A stretch of DNA of 17,440 nt. Source: Candidatus Aenigmatarchaeota archaeon (GTDB lineage: Archaea; Aenigmatarchaeota; Aenigmatarchaeia; CG10238-14; SCSR01). Below are positions 1 to 7,046 of this stretch, piece after piece. The first letter of the stretch is position 1. Every line of letters starts with the position of its first letter. The notes under the pieces were generated by a model. The model was not told where the DNA came from. It searched no databases and saw nothing but the letters and a program-made list of their open reading frames with translations. Made by a program: the position numbers and the translations under genes. The DNA lies in NCBI GenBank assembly GCA_030018055.1, contig JASEGN010000013.1, positions 1 to 17,440 of the forward strand, in the 5' to 3' direction.

Positions 1-775
1 GATGTAAATAAAGGTCTCCAGCTTCACGATCGGTTTTTAAACCCATTCCTCTGTATCTTAATTTATTCACATTTCTTAAGTCTGTAGGTATTTTTATCAA
101 AAGCTCCTTTTCTTCCCTACCTCTAGGATATCTGATTTTTCCCTCAGTGCCTAGCATATCAGCTGTAACTGGAAAATTATACCAATGTAAGTCAAGTCCT
201 TCTTGTCTAAAATTTTCTGGTTTTGGTTTGTAGGAAAACTTAGGCTTAGGTTGCTGGTAGGTTTGTTGATATTCACGAGTTCTTTGGGCCCGACCAAAAA
301 TCTCATCGAAATTGATTCTTCCTCCTGGTTCAGTTTCAAATCTAAATCCTCCTGGCCCACCTCTCTCGTATCTTATCCTACCTCCTGGTCCTGATGAGAA
401 ATTTTTGAAAGAAAATCCAAAGCCTTTGAAGAAATCACCGAAGATGTCATCCAAGAAATCGAATTTTAATCCAGATCCACCAAAATCTTTCATTACATCT
501 TCAAAAGTGGTCCGGGTAAAGGGACTACTGAAAATATCGCCAATGTTAATTCCTTCAACCGTTCCAAACTGGTCGTATCTTCTTCTCTTTTCTGGATCAC
601 CTAAAACTGAAAAAGCTTCATTTATCTTTTTAAATTCCTCATTAGCCCATTTTTCTTTTCCAGGATTTCGATCAGGGTGATATTGCATTGCCAGTTTTCG
701 ATAAGCTTTTTTAATTTCTTCATCTGAAGCATTCCTGGGAACTCCCAAAATTTTATAGTAGTCTTTTTGGTTCAT
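1..775 (-). CDS. dnaJ: DnaJ/Hsp40 co-chaperone without zinc finger, partial at left edge
   Basis: J-domain protein that should stimulate the ATPase of a cytoplasmic DnaK/Hsp70. The first ~70 residues are a J domain (starts MNQKDYYKILGV) with the HPD signature at residues 33-35. A Gly/Phe/Asp/Arg-rich linker follows to about residue 185. The C-terminal substrate-binding beta domain then begins directly, with no CxxCxGxG zinc-finger repeats, so this is the type II (CbpA-like) architecture. The gene is open to base 1 and lacks its 3' end. The start is well supported: a GAGAGAGGT ribosome-binding site lies just upstream, and the ATG overlaps the stop of the preceding gene as ATGA (translational coupling). 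No dnaK or grpE is visible here. Family assignment is secure; the client range is unknown. Confidence 0.93.
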   Translation of the reverse strand, partial: MNQKDYYKILGVPRNASDEEIKKAYRKLAMQYHPDRNPGKEKWANEEFKKINEAFSVLGDPEKRRRYDQFGTVEGINIGDIFSSPFTRTTFEDVMKDFGGSGLKFDFLDDIFGDFFKGFGFSFKNFSSGPGGRIRYERGGPGGFRFETEPGGRINFDEIFGRAQRTREYQQTYQQPKPKFSYKPKPENFRQEGLDLHWYNFPVTADMLGTEGKIRYPRGREEKELLIKIPTDLRNVNKLRYRGMGLKTDREAGDLYLH

Positions 776-1218
776 ACCTCTCTCAACTTTTCAAGTGCTA
801 GTGGATTTGCATGGTTAATATCTTTCAATTTATATTTCCTTGGTAAATTAAATTCTTTTAAAACTATTTCATAACCAAACTCATCAAGCTCTCTCTCTAC
901 TTTATCCAGCTCCGCACAGCTTCTCATACCCTTTGTGCTTGCAGCCATTTTCCACTCTTTATTTTTATCATTCCATGATACATCGTATAGCTCGCTAGAA
1001 ATTGTATAACTTCCGGTTTGCGCATACCTTAACACTCTTTTTTCATTTTCTGAAAGATTATTAGAAAATTCTATGTTCTCATTCTTATGTTCTTTCACGT
1101 AATTAAATAAACTATCAAAATCATTGTACCATTCTTTAATATCAAAATTATCATAGTGCATTACTTCAATCAAAGCATAATCACCCATCTTTGTTGCTAT
1201 TATTTTCTTTTCGTTCAT
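772..1218 (-). CDS. Hypothetical protein coupled to dnaJ
   Basis: Soluble, charged protein of 148 residues (starts MNEKKIIATKMGDYALIEV) that I do not recognise. The N-terminal half looks like a small alpha/beta domain. The middle carries SYTISSELYDVSWND, and the C-terminal half is rich in Lys and Glu with no transmembrane segment. A GTG at 1227 would add three residues (MLE). I prefer the ATG at 1218 because the TTTTAATTAA box lies about 26 bases upstream of it, as expected for a leaderless archaeal transcript. The stop overlaps the dnaJ ATG by four bases, so the two are probably co-translated and the protein may act with the chaperone; that link is inference only. Confidence 0.75.
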   Translation of the reverse strand: MNEKKIIATKMGDYALIEVMHYDNFDIKEWYNDFDSLFNYVKEHKNENIEFSNNLSENEKRVLRYAQTGSYTISSELYDVSWNDKNKEWKMAASTKGMRSCAELDKVERELDEFGYEIVLKEFNLPRKYKLKDINHANPLALEKLREV

Positions 1219-1232
1219 TTCCAACACTACTT

Positions 1233-1250
1233 TTATTTTAATTAAAATAA
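1233..1250. promoter_or_regulatory. 18-bp perfect palindrome in divergent promoter region
   Basis: TTATTTTAATTAAAATAA is a perfect inverted repeat in the ~60-base gap between the divergent genes at 1218 (minus) and 1278 (plus). Its right half gives the minus gene a TATA-like box about 26 bases from the start codon. It may be a shared TATA/BRE element or an operator. In AT-only DNA, chance palindromes are not rare. Confidence 0.45.
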
Positions 1251-1277
1251 TTGTTAATAATTTATTAAAATGTAGAT

Positions 1278-1637
1278 ATGGTAAAAATCGAAATAGATGT
1301 TGAAAGAAAAGGTAAGGCTATTGCAGAGTTAGACGAAAGAAACCAAAAAACTGCTAGTAAAATCTATGAGAATTTGCCAATAGAAGGAATGGCAAAAATT
1401 TGGAAAGAAGAAGTCTACTTTGAAATACCTATCGAGATGAATTATGAGAATAAATCTCCTAGAGCTGAAAGAGGAGATGTATCCTACTGGCCACCTGGTA
1501 AAGCTTTCTGCATATTCTATGGTGAATCTCAACCCTATTCAGATGTTAACCACGTAGGCAAGGTTACAGAGAATCTAGAGATGTTTAAAGATGTTAAAGA
1601 TGGTGACAAAATAGTCTTAAGAAAGTATAGATCATAA
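1278..1637 (+). CDS. Cyclophilin-like domain protein (TM1367-type)
   Basis: A 119-residue protein of the small prokaryotic cyclophilin-like beta-barrel family typified by Thermotoga TM1367. The recognisable core is GDVSYWPPGKAFCIFYG at about residues 66-82, followed by the SDVNHVGKV stretch typical of the family. Proteins of this group have the cyclophilin fold, but most lack the full set of proline-isomerase catalytic residues, so activity should not be assumed. The ATG at 1278 follows an AT-rich, TATA-like region with no clear Shine-Dalgarno, suggesting a leaderless or short-leader transcript. It is divergent from the dnaJ pair and convergent with the flavodoxin gene (29-base gap). No signal peptide is seen, so it is probably cytoplasmic. 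Confidence 0.8.
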   Translation: MVKIEIDVERKGKAIAELDERNQKTASKIYENLPIEGMAKIWKEEVYFEIPIEMNYENKSPRAERGDVSYWPPGKAFCIFYGESQPYSDVNHVGKVTENLEMFKDVKDGDKIVLRKYRS

Positions 1638-1666
1638 TCGCTAAGTAAATACGGTAATTTTACATC

Positions 1667-2110
1667 TTACTCAAGCAATGCTTTTGCAACTCGCCTACCT
1701 AATTCTCTTGCTTCTGCAATTTTTTCTTTACCGGGTTTTTCCACACAAGCTAGTTTACCCACAACATCTATACCATAATGAGAGTACACCCATTCAAAAG
1801 CCTGTAAAGTTTGTTCAGCATTTTCCATGCAACCAGCAGAGGTAAAGTATGCTCCCTTTTTTCCTTCAAGCTTGTCATAGATGTCAACACTTTTATCGAT
1901 AAAACTTTTTAGCTCTGCGCTGGGTAAGCTAAAATATGTTGGAGAACCAAATAAGATTGCGTCGGCCTTTAAAAGATCCTCATTAGTTGCTTCGTTATAT
2001 CGTTTTAGGCTAACCTCTACTCCACCCTGCTTAGCTCCTTCAGCTATAGCTTTAGCGAGTTTTTCTGTATTTCCAGTTCTCGAGTGGTATACTATCAATA
2101 TTTTAGGCAT
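1667..2110 (-). CDS. Flavodoxin family protein
   Basis: Small FMN-binding electron carrier or NAD(P)H:quinone-reductase-like flavoprotein of about 147 residues. From the chosen ATG (MPKILIVYHSRTGNTEKLA) the first strand runs straight into the FMN phosphate loop HSRTGNTEK at residues 8-16. GSPTYFSLPSAELKSFID follows near residues 56-73 and is the second flavin-contacting loop, and FTSAGC near residue 90 is the third. The reading frame extends upstream to 2134, but the extra residues (MILIQLSF) lie before the first strand and are not typical, so I start at 2110. It is last in a minus-strand run after the Clp1-like kinase and a small unknown gene. Its redox partner is not evident here. Confidence 0.88.
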   Translation of the reverse strand: MPKILIVYHSRTGNTEKLAKAIAEGAKQGGVEVSLKRYNEATNEDLLKADAILFGSPTYFSLPSAELKSFIDKSVDIYDKLEGKKGAYFTSAGCMENAEQTLQAFEWVYSHYGIDVVGKLACVEKPGKEKIAEARELGRRVAKALLE

Positions 2111-2156
2111 AAATGATAATTGTATAAGAATCAAAACTTAAAATTTTTGTTATTTA

Positions 2157-2462
2157 TCAAAATTTACTGGCTAGAGCATTATAAAGTATCTCTGCGTAGC
2201 TATTTCCTTCATTATAAGAAGAGATTAAAACTTTGTCCACAACCCCCTCATGACTTAAATAACCTCTTATTCCTATCTTAAATCTTTGTATTAATTTAAA
2301 TTTACTAAATCTAGGTTTGTATATTGTTAGAGAACAAAGACCTTCATGTTCTGTTTCTAAACCCATTTTCTTTGCCTCTTCCTGAATAAAAGAAGTAAAC
2401 TCATTTATGGTAGGTTGTTTATTCACTTTATACTCTTTAATAAAACTGAGTTCACCCACCAT
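2157..2462 (-). CDS. Hypothetical small protein
   Basis: A 101-residue cytoplasmic protein (starts MVGELSFIKEYKVNKQPT) with no family I can name. It has an N-terminal helix (TINEFTSFIQEEAKKMGLE), a strand-rich middle with basic residues (LTIYKPRFSKFKLIQRFKIGIRG) and a C-terminal helix (SYAEILYNALASKF), so it looks like one small alpha/beta domain without transmembrane segments. It sits 34 bases after the Clp1-like kinase gene and about 46 bases before the flavodoxin gene on the same strand, so it is probably co-transcribed with the kinase. The start is the first ATG after the upstream stop; no strong ribosome-binding site is visible. Confidence 0.65.
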   Translation of the reverse strand: MVGELSFIKEYKVNKQPTINEFTSFIQEEAKKMGLETEHEGLCSLTIYKPRFSKFKLIQRFKIGIRGYLSHEGVVDKVLISSYNEGNSYAEILYNALASKF

Positions 2463-2496
2463 CCCAACTACTAATTTAGTATGTATTTGATTTAAC

Positions 2497-3318
2497 TTAA
2501 AGCTTAGCTATTTCACCTTTCTCAGGGTCTACCATAACATAACTAAATTCTATCTTGCTAATTTCATCTCGAACAGGCGTCAATATGCTTAATTTATCAT
2601 CTTTTTTATCAACGATACTACCTAATCCTAAAAATTCATCGTCCTTAGAATATAGCCCAACTACTCTATATTTCCAAGTGGAAGAGGTTTTGGTTTCAAT
2701 TTCATACAATCGACTATCTTCAAAGTAAAGCTTGAATTTACCGTTTCTTAGCTCTTTCCTTTCTCTCCTTTTTAACTTTTTCACTTCTATGGGTACTTCA
2801 AACTTTAATGCATGATATCTTGGTTTAACCAATTCCAAAATTGGCCCAAGCTCTCCTGCTCTTTCTAAAGCGATTATTAAATCTGGATCTATAGTTTCAA
2901 CTTCTTCTTTTTTAAAGGCTATCCCAGCTCCTTTTTCAACAAATCCCATCGAATCTACAAGACAATAATCTTTCTCCTTCCTTGCTTTCCCAACAAATTT
3001 TCTTTCAGCTTTCAGCAGTTTGTCGATAACATAACGATTCATCTCATACTCAGGAATAAATTCCCACTCTATTCGCTCTAATTCGGCTAAACTTTCAAAT
3101 GGCTTGTTGATGTACAATAAATTTATAGTTAAAGGAAGTATGCTAGATTGACCAATATCCGCATCAATTATTGCAACACTTTTTTCCTCCAAAATTAATC
3201 GATTTGCAAGTTTTTTAACAAGAGTCGTTTTTCCAGCACTATTAGCCCCAAGTAAATAAGTTAAATTTGCCTGTTTCACCTCGTTAAAGCAATATGGGAG
3301 CAAACTATCCATGTACAT
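2497..3318 (-). CDS. Clp1/Grc3-type polynucleotide 5'-hydroxyl kinase homologue
   Basis: P-loop NTPase related to the Clp1/Grc3 family, whose characterised members phosphorylate 5'-hydroxyl ends of RNA in processing or repair. A Walker A motif, GANSAGKTT, lies at residues 24-32. The family-type Walker B region is DADIGQSSILP at 52-62. VDSMGFVEKGAG (about 142-153) and PDLIIALERAGEL (about 165-177) match the conserved central segments. The C-terminal ~80 residues are a small beta-rich domain. At 273 residues it is shorter than, as I recall, typical archaeal polynucleotide kinases (around 350), lacking much of an N-terminal beta domain. Two ATGs are possible (3318 and 3312). TTTATAAA at 3334-3341 supports a leaderless start. 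RNA kinase activity is inferred from family. Confidence 0.8.
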   Translation of the reverse strand: MYMDSLLPYCFNEVKQANLTYLLGANSAGKTTLVKKLANRLILEEKSVAIIDADIGQSSILPLTINLLYINKPFESLAELERIEWEFIPEYEMNRYVIDKLLKAERKFVGKARKEKDYCLVDSMGFVEKGAGIAFKKEEVETIDPDLIIALERAGELGPILELVKPRYHALKFEVPIEVKKLKRRERKELRNGKFKLYFEDSRLYEIETKTSSTWKYRVVGLYSKDDEFLGLGSIVDKKDDKLSILTPVRDEISKIEFSYVMVDPEKGEIAKL

Positions 3319-3333
3319 TAAAACCAGCTAAAC

Positions 3334-3341
3334 TTTATAAA
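3334..3341 (-). promoter_or_regulatory. TATA box of the Clp1-like kinase gene
   Basis: TTTATAAA lies about 16-29 bases upstream of the two candidate ATGs (3318, 3312) and there is no Shine-Dalgarno, so the transcript is probably leaderless or nearly so. A second AT-rich box, GTTTAAAC (about 3356-3363), sits about 26 bases before the divergent methyltransferase GTG. Confidence 0.5.
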
Positions 3342-3384
3342 TTTTATCAAGATTAGTTTAAACTTTAAATTTTATAATAATTTT

Positions 3385-4065
3385 GTGGTTAGAATAGAAG
3401 AAGATCAAGAAAATATTCCTGGATATGCTGCTAGGCTTTACGATAAACTTGCTAGAGATGCTATTGATACTTACTATACACCAATAGCAAAAGAAATTGC
3501 TGAAGTGCTAAGCTATGGAAAATTACTAGATGTTGGCACTGGTCCTGGTTACTTACCTATAGAGCTTGTGAAACTTAAGCCAGACCTAGAAATATATGCT
3601 GTTGATCTAACTCCAGAGCTAATAGAAATTGCAAGAGAAAATGTTAAAATAGCAAGAGTAAACATAAACTTTGAAGTTGGAAGTGCTTACCACCTAAGGT
3701 TTGAAGATGATAGTTTTGATATGGTTATTAGCACAGGGGTAATACATGACTTAGCCAATCCTGTTAAAGCACTAGATGAATGGTACAGAGTTTTGAAACC
3801 AGGAAGAGAAGCATGGGTATATGATCCTACTTTGATTGTTCCAAGGAAAAAAATTAGATTTTGGTATGAAAGATTAGATGGAGAAGAGTTAGTTTTATTT
3901 AAAGAATATGCTAAAAGAATACCACCAATAATTTATACTACAGAAGAATTAAAGAAAATTTTAAACAAAACTAAATTCAAAGAATATGAAATAAAAGAAT
4001 ATGAGATGGGTGGGGAGAGAGAGTTGAAGATAAAATTAAAAAAAGTACCTTTACAAAAAGTTTAA
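3385..4065 (+). CDS. Class I SAM-dependent methyltransferase
   Basis: A 226-residue Rossmann-fold methyltransferase of the Methyltransf_11/25 type. Motif I, LLDVGTGPGY, lies at residues 47-56. An acidic residue (D74, in YAVDLTPEL) ends strand 2 and should bind the SAM ribose. FEDDSFDMVISTGVIHDLANP (about 111-131) covers motifs III-IV, and YRVLKPGREAWVYDP is the usual post-IV segment. A C-terminal extension of ~70 charged residues may recognise the substrate. The substrate cannot be deduced; small molecules or quinone-like compounds are common for this group. The start is a GTG with no ribosome-binding site and a TATA-like box at the right distance, fitting a leaderless message. Its 3' end overlaps the convergent HAD gene by 15 bases. 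Confidence 0.88.
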   Translation: MVRIEEDQENIPGYAARLYDKLARDAIDTYYTPIAKEIAEVLSYGKLLDVGTGPGYLPIELVKLKPDLEIYAVDLTPELIEIARENVKIARVNINFEVGSAYHLRFEDDSFDMVISTGVIHDLANPVKALDEWYRVLKPGREAWVYDPTLIVPRKKIRFWYERLDGEELVLFKEYAKRIPPIIYTTEELKKILNKTKFKEYEIKEYEMGGERELKIKLKKVPLQKV

Positions 4066-4728
4066 AACTTCAAGAAGATTTTTAACTTCATAATCTGGCT
4101 TAATTTTTTCAAGAACTACTTCATTCTTTCTATTAACCCAAATGGTTTTGATTCCTGCTAGCTTTGCTGGTAGAATATCATGAGTGAGGGCATCCCCTAC
4201 ATTTACGGTTTCTTCTGCAACTGATTTTGAAAGCTCTAAGGCTTGCTTGTAAAATTCTGAAGTAGTTTTATGGAATCGAATGTTATGATCTCCAAGAACA
4301 TAATCGAAATATTTTTTACCTCCAATTTTTTCTAAGCAAACTGCCTTCTCCTTCGCAAACTCCTGGGTTGCCAGGCAAACCTTGTATTTCCCAGCAACTT
4401 TATCTAAAAATTCAAATGTATCAGGAAAGAAGCTTGGGTTTTCCCAGCATTCCTTTAAAGCTGAATTATAGGCTTCGATCATTTGTTTTGCTTTAGAAGT
4501 CTCGTAGGGTTTGTTTAGATGTTCAAAAATTAACTTAGTATGAAATTCGCCATCCTCATGTCTTTCCGGATATCGCACATGAACTATTCCTCTATGCACT
4601 TTAAAGAGATAGACTTCCCACAATTGCTCTCCACTTACATCATCAAAAATTTCACTAAATTTAGTGATAAATTTATAATCAGAATCATGAAGTGTATTAT
4701 CGTAATCTATCATTATGGTTGTAATCAT
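4051..4728 (-). CDS. HAD-superfamily hydrolase
   Basis: Haloacid dehalogenase-type phosphohydrolase, about 225 residues. Motif I is DYDNT (Asp nucleophile in MIDYDNTLHDSD) at residues 8-12. CLATQEF supplies a motif II-like strand, although the usual Thr/Ser position is slightly shifted. A Lys in RFHKTTSEFY is a plausible motif III. Motif IV is GDALTHD in the strand VNVGDALTHDILPAKLAG. The insert between motifs I and II is helical (C1 cap), as in phosphoglycolate- or nucleotidase-like members. The frame can start at GTG 4737, but ATG 4728 is preferred: the core begins at once there and a TTTATTTAAAG box (4746-4757) lies about 24 bases upstream. The substrate is unknown. Confidence 0.85.
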   Translation of the reverse strand: MITTIMIDYDNTLHDSDYKFITKFSEIFDDVSGEQLWEVYLFKVHRGIVHVRYPERHEDGEFHTKLIFEHLNKPYETSKAKQMIEAYNSALKECWENPSFFPDTFEFLDKVAGKYKVCLATQEFAKEKAVCLEKIGGKKYFDYVLGDHNIRFHKTTSEFYKQALELSKSVAEETVNVGDALTHDILPAKLAGIKTIWVNRKNEVVLEKIKPDYEVKNLLEVLNFL

Positions 4729-4880
4729 CCTAAACACTTAATTCTCTTTAAATAAAGAATTCCTAAATAATAATCTAAGTTCTTATTCAAATTCATTTGC
4801 TTTTTTTCAAATTTTTCTCAGAAAGCTCTGTCCAAGCTTTGCCACTAGCAATACTAAGTAAAAAATAGAAATTAATTTTT

Positions 4881-5933
4881 TCACCTATAATTGATTGATT
4901 GGTATTGTGAAGAATCAGCTATACTTAAAACTCCTGCTCCCCTGTATTTTCCTTGCTTTAATGAAATTAGAGCTTTATTCGCTTCTTCCAGTTTAAATTC
5001 GGTAATTTCTGGTGTAATTGGAATTTCAGCGGCTAAAGGAAGAAATTCTTGGACATCTTTTCTAGTGATATTGGTTACACTTTTTACTTCTTTTTCATAC
5101 CAAAGATGTTTAGTATAATCCAACTCTGGAATAAGTGTTTCCTTTCGAATATTATTTATAATTAACCTTCCACCATCTTCTAAATTCTCTAAGGCTGCCC
5201 TTATTACCCCTCCTACCGGAGTTGTATCGATCGCACGATTGTATTTTTCCGGAGGTTTATCTCCTGTTTCTCCTACCCAATCGGCACCCATTTTTTCAGC
5301 TAGCTTGCTATGAACGTCACCTCTCACTCGAGTAAAAACAAAAATTTTCGAGTTTCGATACAAATATCTAGCTACCTGGAAGACTAGGTGATTGGAAGCT
5401 CCAAATCCATAGAGTGCAAGAGTTTCACCATCTTCCATTCCAGTTAGTTTTAAGGCTCGATACCCAATTGCTCCAGCACATAAAAGAGGAGCTGCTTCTA
5501 AATCAGAGAATCTTTCAGGAATTAAATAGGCAAAATCTTCTTTCACAACAGTATATTCAGCATAGCCACCATTAGCATGGCATCCTGTGCCTTGAAACTG
5601 CTTGCATAAATTTTCATTCCCTCTTCGACATTGATAACATTCTTCACAAGCTGAATTTATCCAAGCGATTCCTACCCTATCTCCTTCCTTAAATTTAGTT
5701 GCTCCTGGACCTAATTTTTTTACTCTTCCAACCACTTCATGACCTAAAATTATAGGCAATTTTGGTTGAACTCTTCCTTCAATCTCATCGAGTTCTGTAC
5801 GACAAACTCCACAAGTGGAGACTTTAATTAAAATTTCCTTTTGTTTTGGTTTAGGAACTGGTAAATCTACTAATTCTAAAGGTTCTGGATTTTCGTCAAG
5901 TGAAGTGATTTTTTTCAAAACTTGGGCTTTCAT
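4881..5933 (-). CDS. Zinc-dependent alcohol dehydrogenase (AdhA-like)
   Basis: Medium-chain zinc dehydrogenase of 350 residues. Visible ligands are catalytic Cys44 (CGVCRTELD) and His65-Glu66 (LGHEVVG), with structural-zinc cysteines C96, C99, C102 and C110. APLLCAGAIGYRAL gives the third catalytic Cys. The nucleotide-binding turn is GFGASNH rather than the usual GxGxxG; I recall this variant in the NADP-type bacterial/archaeal zinc-binding ADH branch. Substrate is probably a primary alcohol or aldehyde, not fixed by sequence. The C-terminal tail ADSSQYQSINYR is an unusual short extension. The ATG overlaps the stop of the upstream ADP-ribosylglycohydrolase gene as ATGA, so the two are translationally coupled. 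A CTATTTTTTAC T-run follows the stop within ~20 bases and may end transcription. Confidence 0.92.
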   Translation of the reverse strand: MKAQVLKKITSLDENPEPLELVDLPVPKPKQKEILIKVSTCGVCRTELDEIEGRVQPKLPIILGHEVVGRVKKLGPGATKFKEGDRVGIAWINSACEECYQCRRGNENLCKQFQGTGCHANGGYAEYTVVKEDFAYLIPERFSDLEAAPLLCAGAIGYRALKLTGMEDGETLALYGFGASNHLVFQVARYLYRNSKIFVFTRVRGDVHSKLAEKMGADWVGETGDKPPEKYNRAIDTTPVGGVIRAALENLEDGGRLIINNIRKETLIPELDYTKHLWYEKEVKSVTNITRKDVQEFLPLAAEIPITPEITEFKLEEANKALISLKQGKYRGAGVLSIADSSQYQSINYR

Positions 5934-6832
5934 TTGGCTTTACCTCCATGGCAGCTACCCACTTCCAAGTAGGTCTCCCATAATTTTTCAGCCAGTACCA
6001 CGATATAATCTTTATTTTCAAGCTTATCACTCCATTCTCTGGGGATATCTTCAATACCATAACAAGCACCAGCTATTGCACTAGTCATAGCTGAAATTGT
6101 ATCTCGATCCCCACCATAACTTACATTTAGGGCGTAATCTAAAGTAGTTTCAAAGCTGGAGTTGGCCAAAAATGAATAGATAGCGATTGGTACTGAATTA
6201 AAGGCTTCTACCCCATTTCCTAATTCTCTAACTACTTTTGCCTTACCAGCACCTTCCTTTAATAGTTTTTTCATAACTTCCAATTTCTCTCTATATAAAT
6301 CAACCTCTACAAAATCACCCAATTTTTTCAGAAATTCATATCTATCTAATTCTTTAGGTTCGTTCTTCACCGCCAAAGCCACTGCATAAGCTTCTAAAGC
6401 TGCTCCTTCTATTCCTAAAGGATGACTATGAGTAATTCTACTTGATCGATGGGCGACCTCTCTTAATTTAACTAGATCATCATAGTAAAGAAGACCAACT
6501 GGAGCTATTCTCATTGCTGCTCCGTTTCCAAAAGAACCGTCTGGAGGATAAAATTCCTTATCTAAACTTTCATTCCATTTTCGACCGAACTTTATCATTC
6601 TGAAAATTCTTGGTGGACCAGGTCCGTAACCACGGAAGGGCTCATTCTCATAATTTTTAACAAAGATGTGAGCCATATTTTCTCCATTGAAACCTTTGCT
6701 TTCAATTAGAGATTCTGCTACTCCTATCATCATTGCCGTGTCATCGGTATATCTTCTTCCTCCTGCTCCTAAAAAATCTCCTAGGGCCAAACCAACTAAA
6801 CTACCAATAAATTTTGATTTCAGTTTTTCCAT
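5930..6832 (-). CDS. ADP-ribosylglycohydrolase family protein (ARH/DraG-like)
   Basis: All-helical dinuclear-Mg hydrolase of 300 residues that should remove ADP-ribose from modified proteins, nucleic acids or small molecules. The N-terminal core GSLVGLALGDFLG leads to the metal motif RYTDDTAMM (Thr29, Asp30, Asp31). GSFGNGAAMRIAPVGLL lies near residues 99-115. The second metal motif is GGDRDTISAM at about 240-249, with Asp242, Asp244 and Thr245. All five metal-site residues of the family are thus present and the enzyme should be active. The true target (protein ADP-ribose, O-acetyl-ADP-ribose or other) is not decided by sequence. No ADP-ribosyltransferase gene is nearby. The ATG has no ribosome-binding site; TTTTTATTTG (6861-6870) upstream is a likely TATA box. 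It is coupled to the zinc dehydrogenase downstream. Confidence 0.92.
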   Translation of the reverse strand: MEKLKSKFIGSLVGLALGDFLGAGGRRYTDDTAMMIGVAESLIESKGFNGENMAHIFVKNYENEPFRGYGPGPPRIFRMIKFGRKWNESLDKEFYPPDGSFGNGAAMRIAPVGLLYYDDLVKLREVAHRSSRITHSHPLGIEGAALEAYAVALAVKNEPKELDRYEFLKKLGDFVEVDLYREKLEVMKKLLKEGAGKAKVVRELGNGVEAFNSVPIAIYSFLANSSFETTLDYALNVSYGGDRDTISAMTSAIAGACYGIEDIPREWSDKLENKDYIVVLAEKLWETYLEVGSCHGGKAK

Positions 6833-7046
6833 TTTTATTTCAATTATTCATTGATATTAGCAAATAAAAATCTTTATCGCGTTTAGCACAAGAGGACATG
6901 TAGCGTATTTGATCTGGAATATAACTTATTCTGATCTCACCATGATCCTACCTTAATTAATCAATGCTATTATGACTTCAATGAATAAAAATCTTCATTA
7001 AATTAGGATGTAATCTTTTTAAAATTTAAGCATAATATAAAAAAAG
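6833..7046. promoter_or_regulatory. Divergent intergenic region with a 12-base direct repeat
   Basis: A 214-base gene-free stretch between the divergent ADP-ribosylglycohydrolase and NAD(P)HX repair genes. It holds two copies of AATAAAAATCTT (6863-6874 and 6984-6995). The first overlaps the likely TATA box of the minus gene. TTTTTAAAATTTAAG (7016-7030) is centred about 25 bases before the plus-strand ATG and is its likely TATA box. I see no tRNA or convincing hairpin. The middle (about 6890-6960) is less AT-rich and unexplained. Confidence 0.45.

Noticed and set aside
312..680. 122-codon plus-strand open frame, and the frames at 203-394 and 151-360
   Set aside because: They lie within the dnaJ gene, which is open on the other strand with clear J-domain motifs. 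The plus frames have unnatural Pro/Ser-rich composition.
4822..4840. Hairpin AAAGCT-N7-AGCTTT as a terminator or small RNA
   Set aside because: The stem is only six pairs and no T-run follows on either strand. The T-run nearer the dehydrogenase stop is a better terminator candidate.
5930..6832. Toxin-antitoxin or DraT/DraG-type system around the ADP-ribosylglycohydrolase
   Set aside because: No ADP-ribosyltransferase or other toxin-like partner is present in the neighbouring genes.
6833..7046. tRNA or small RNA gene in the largest intergenic gap
   Set aside because: I could find no cloverleaf, no GGTTCRAAT-like T-arm and no strong hairpin.
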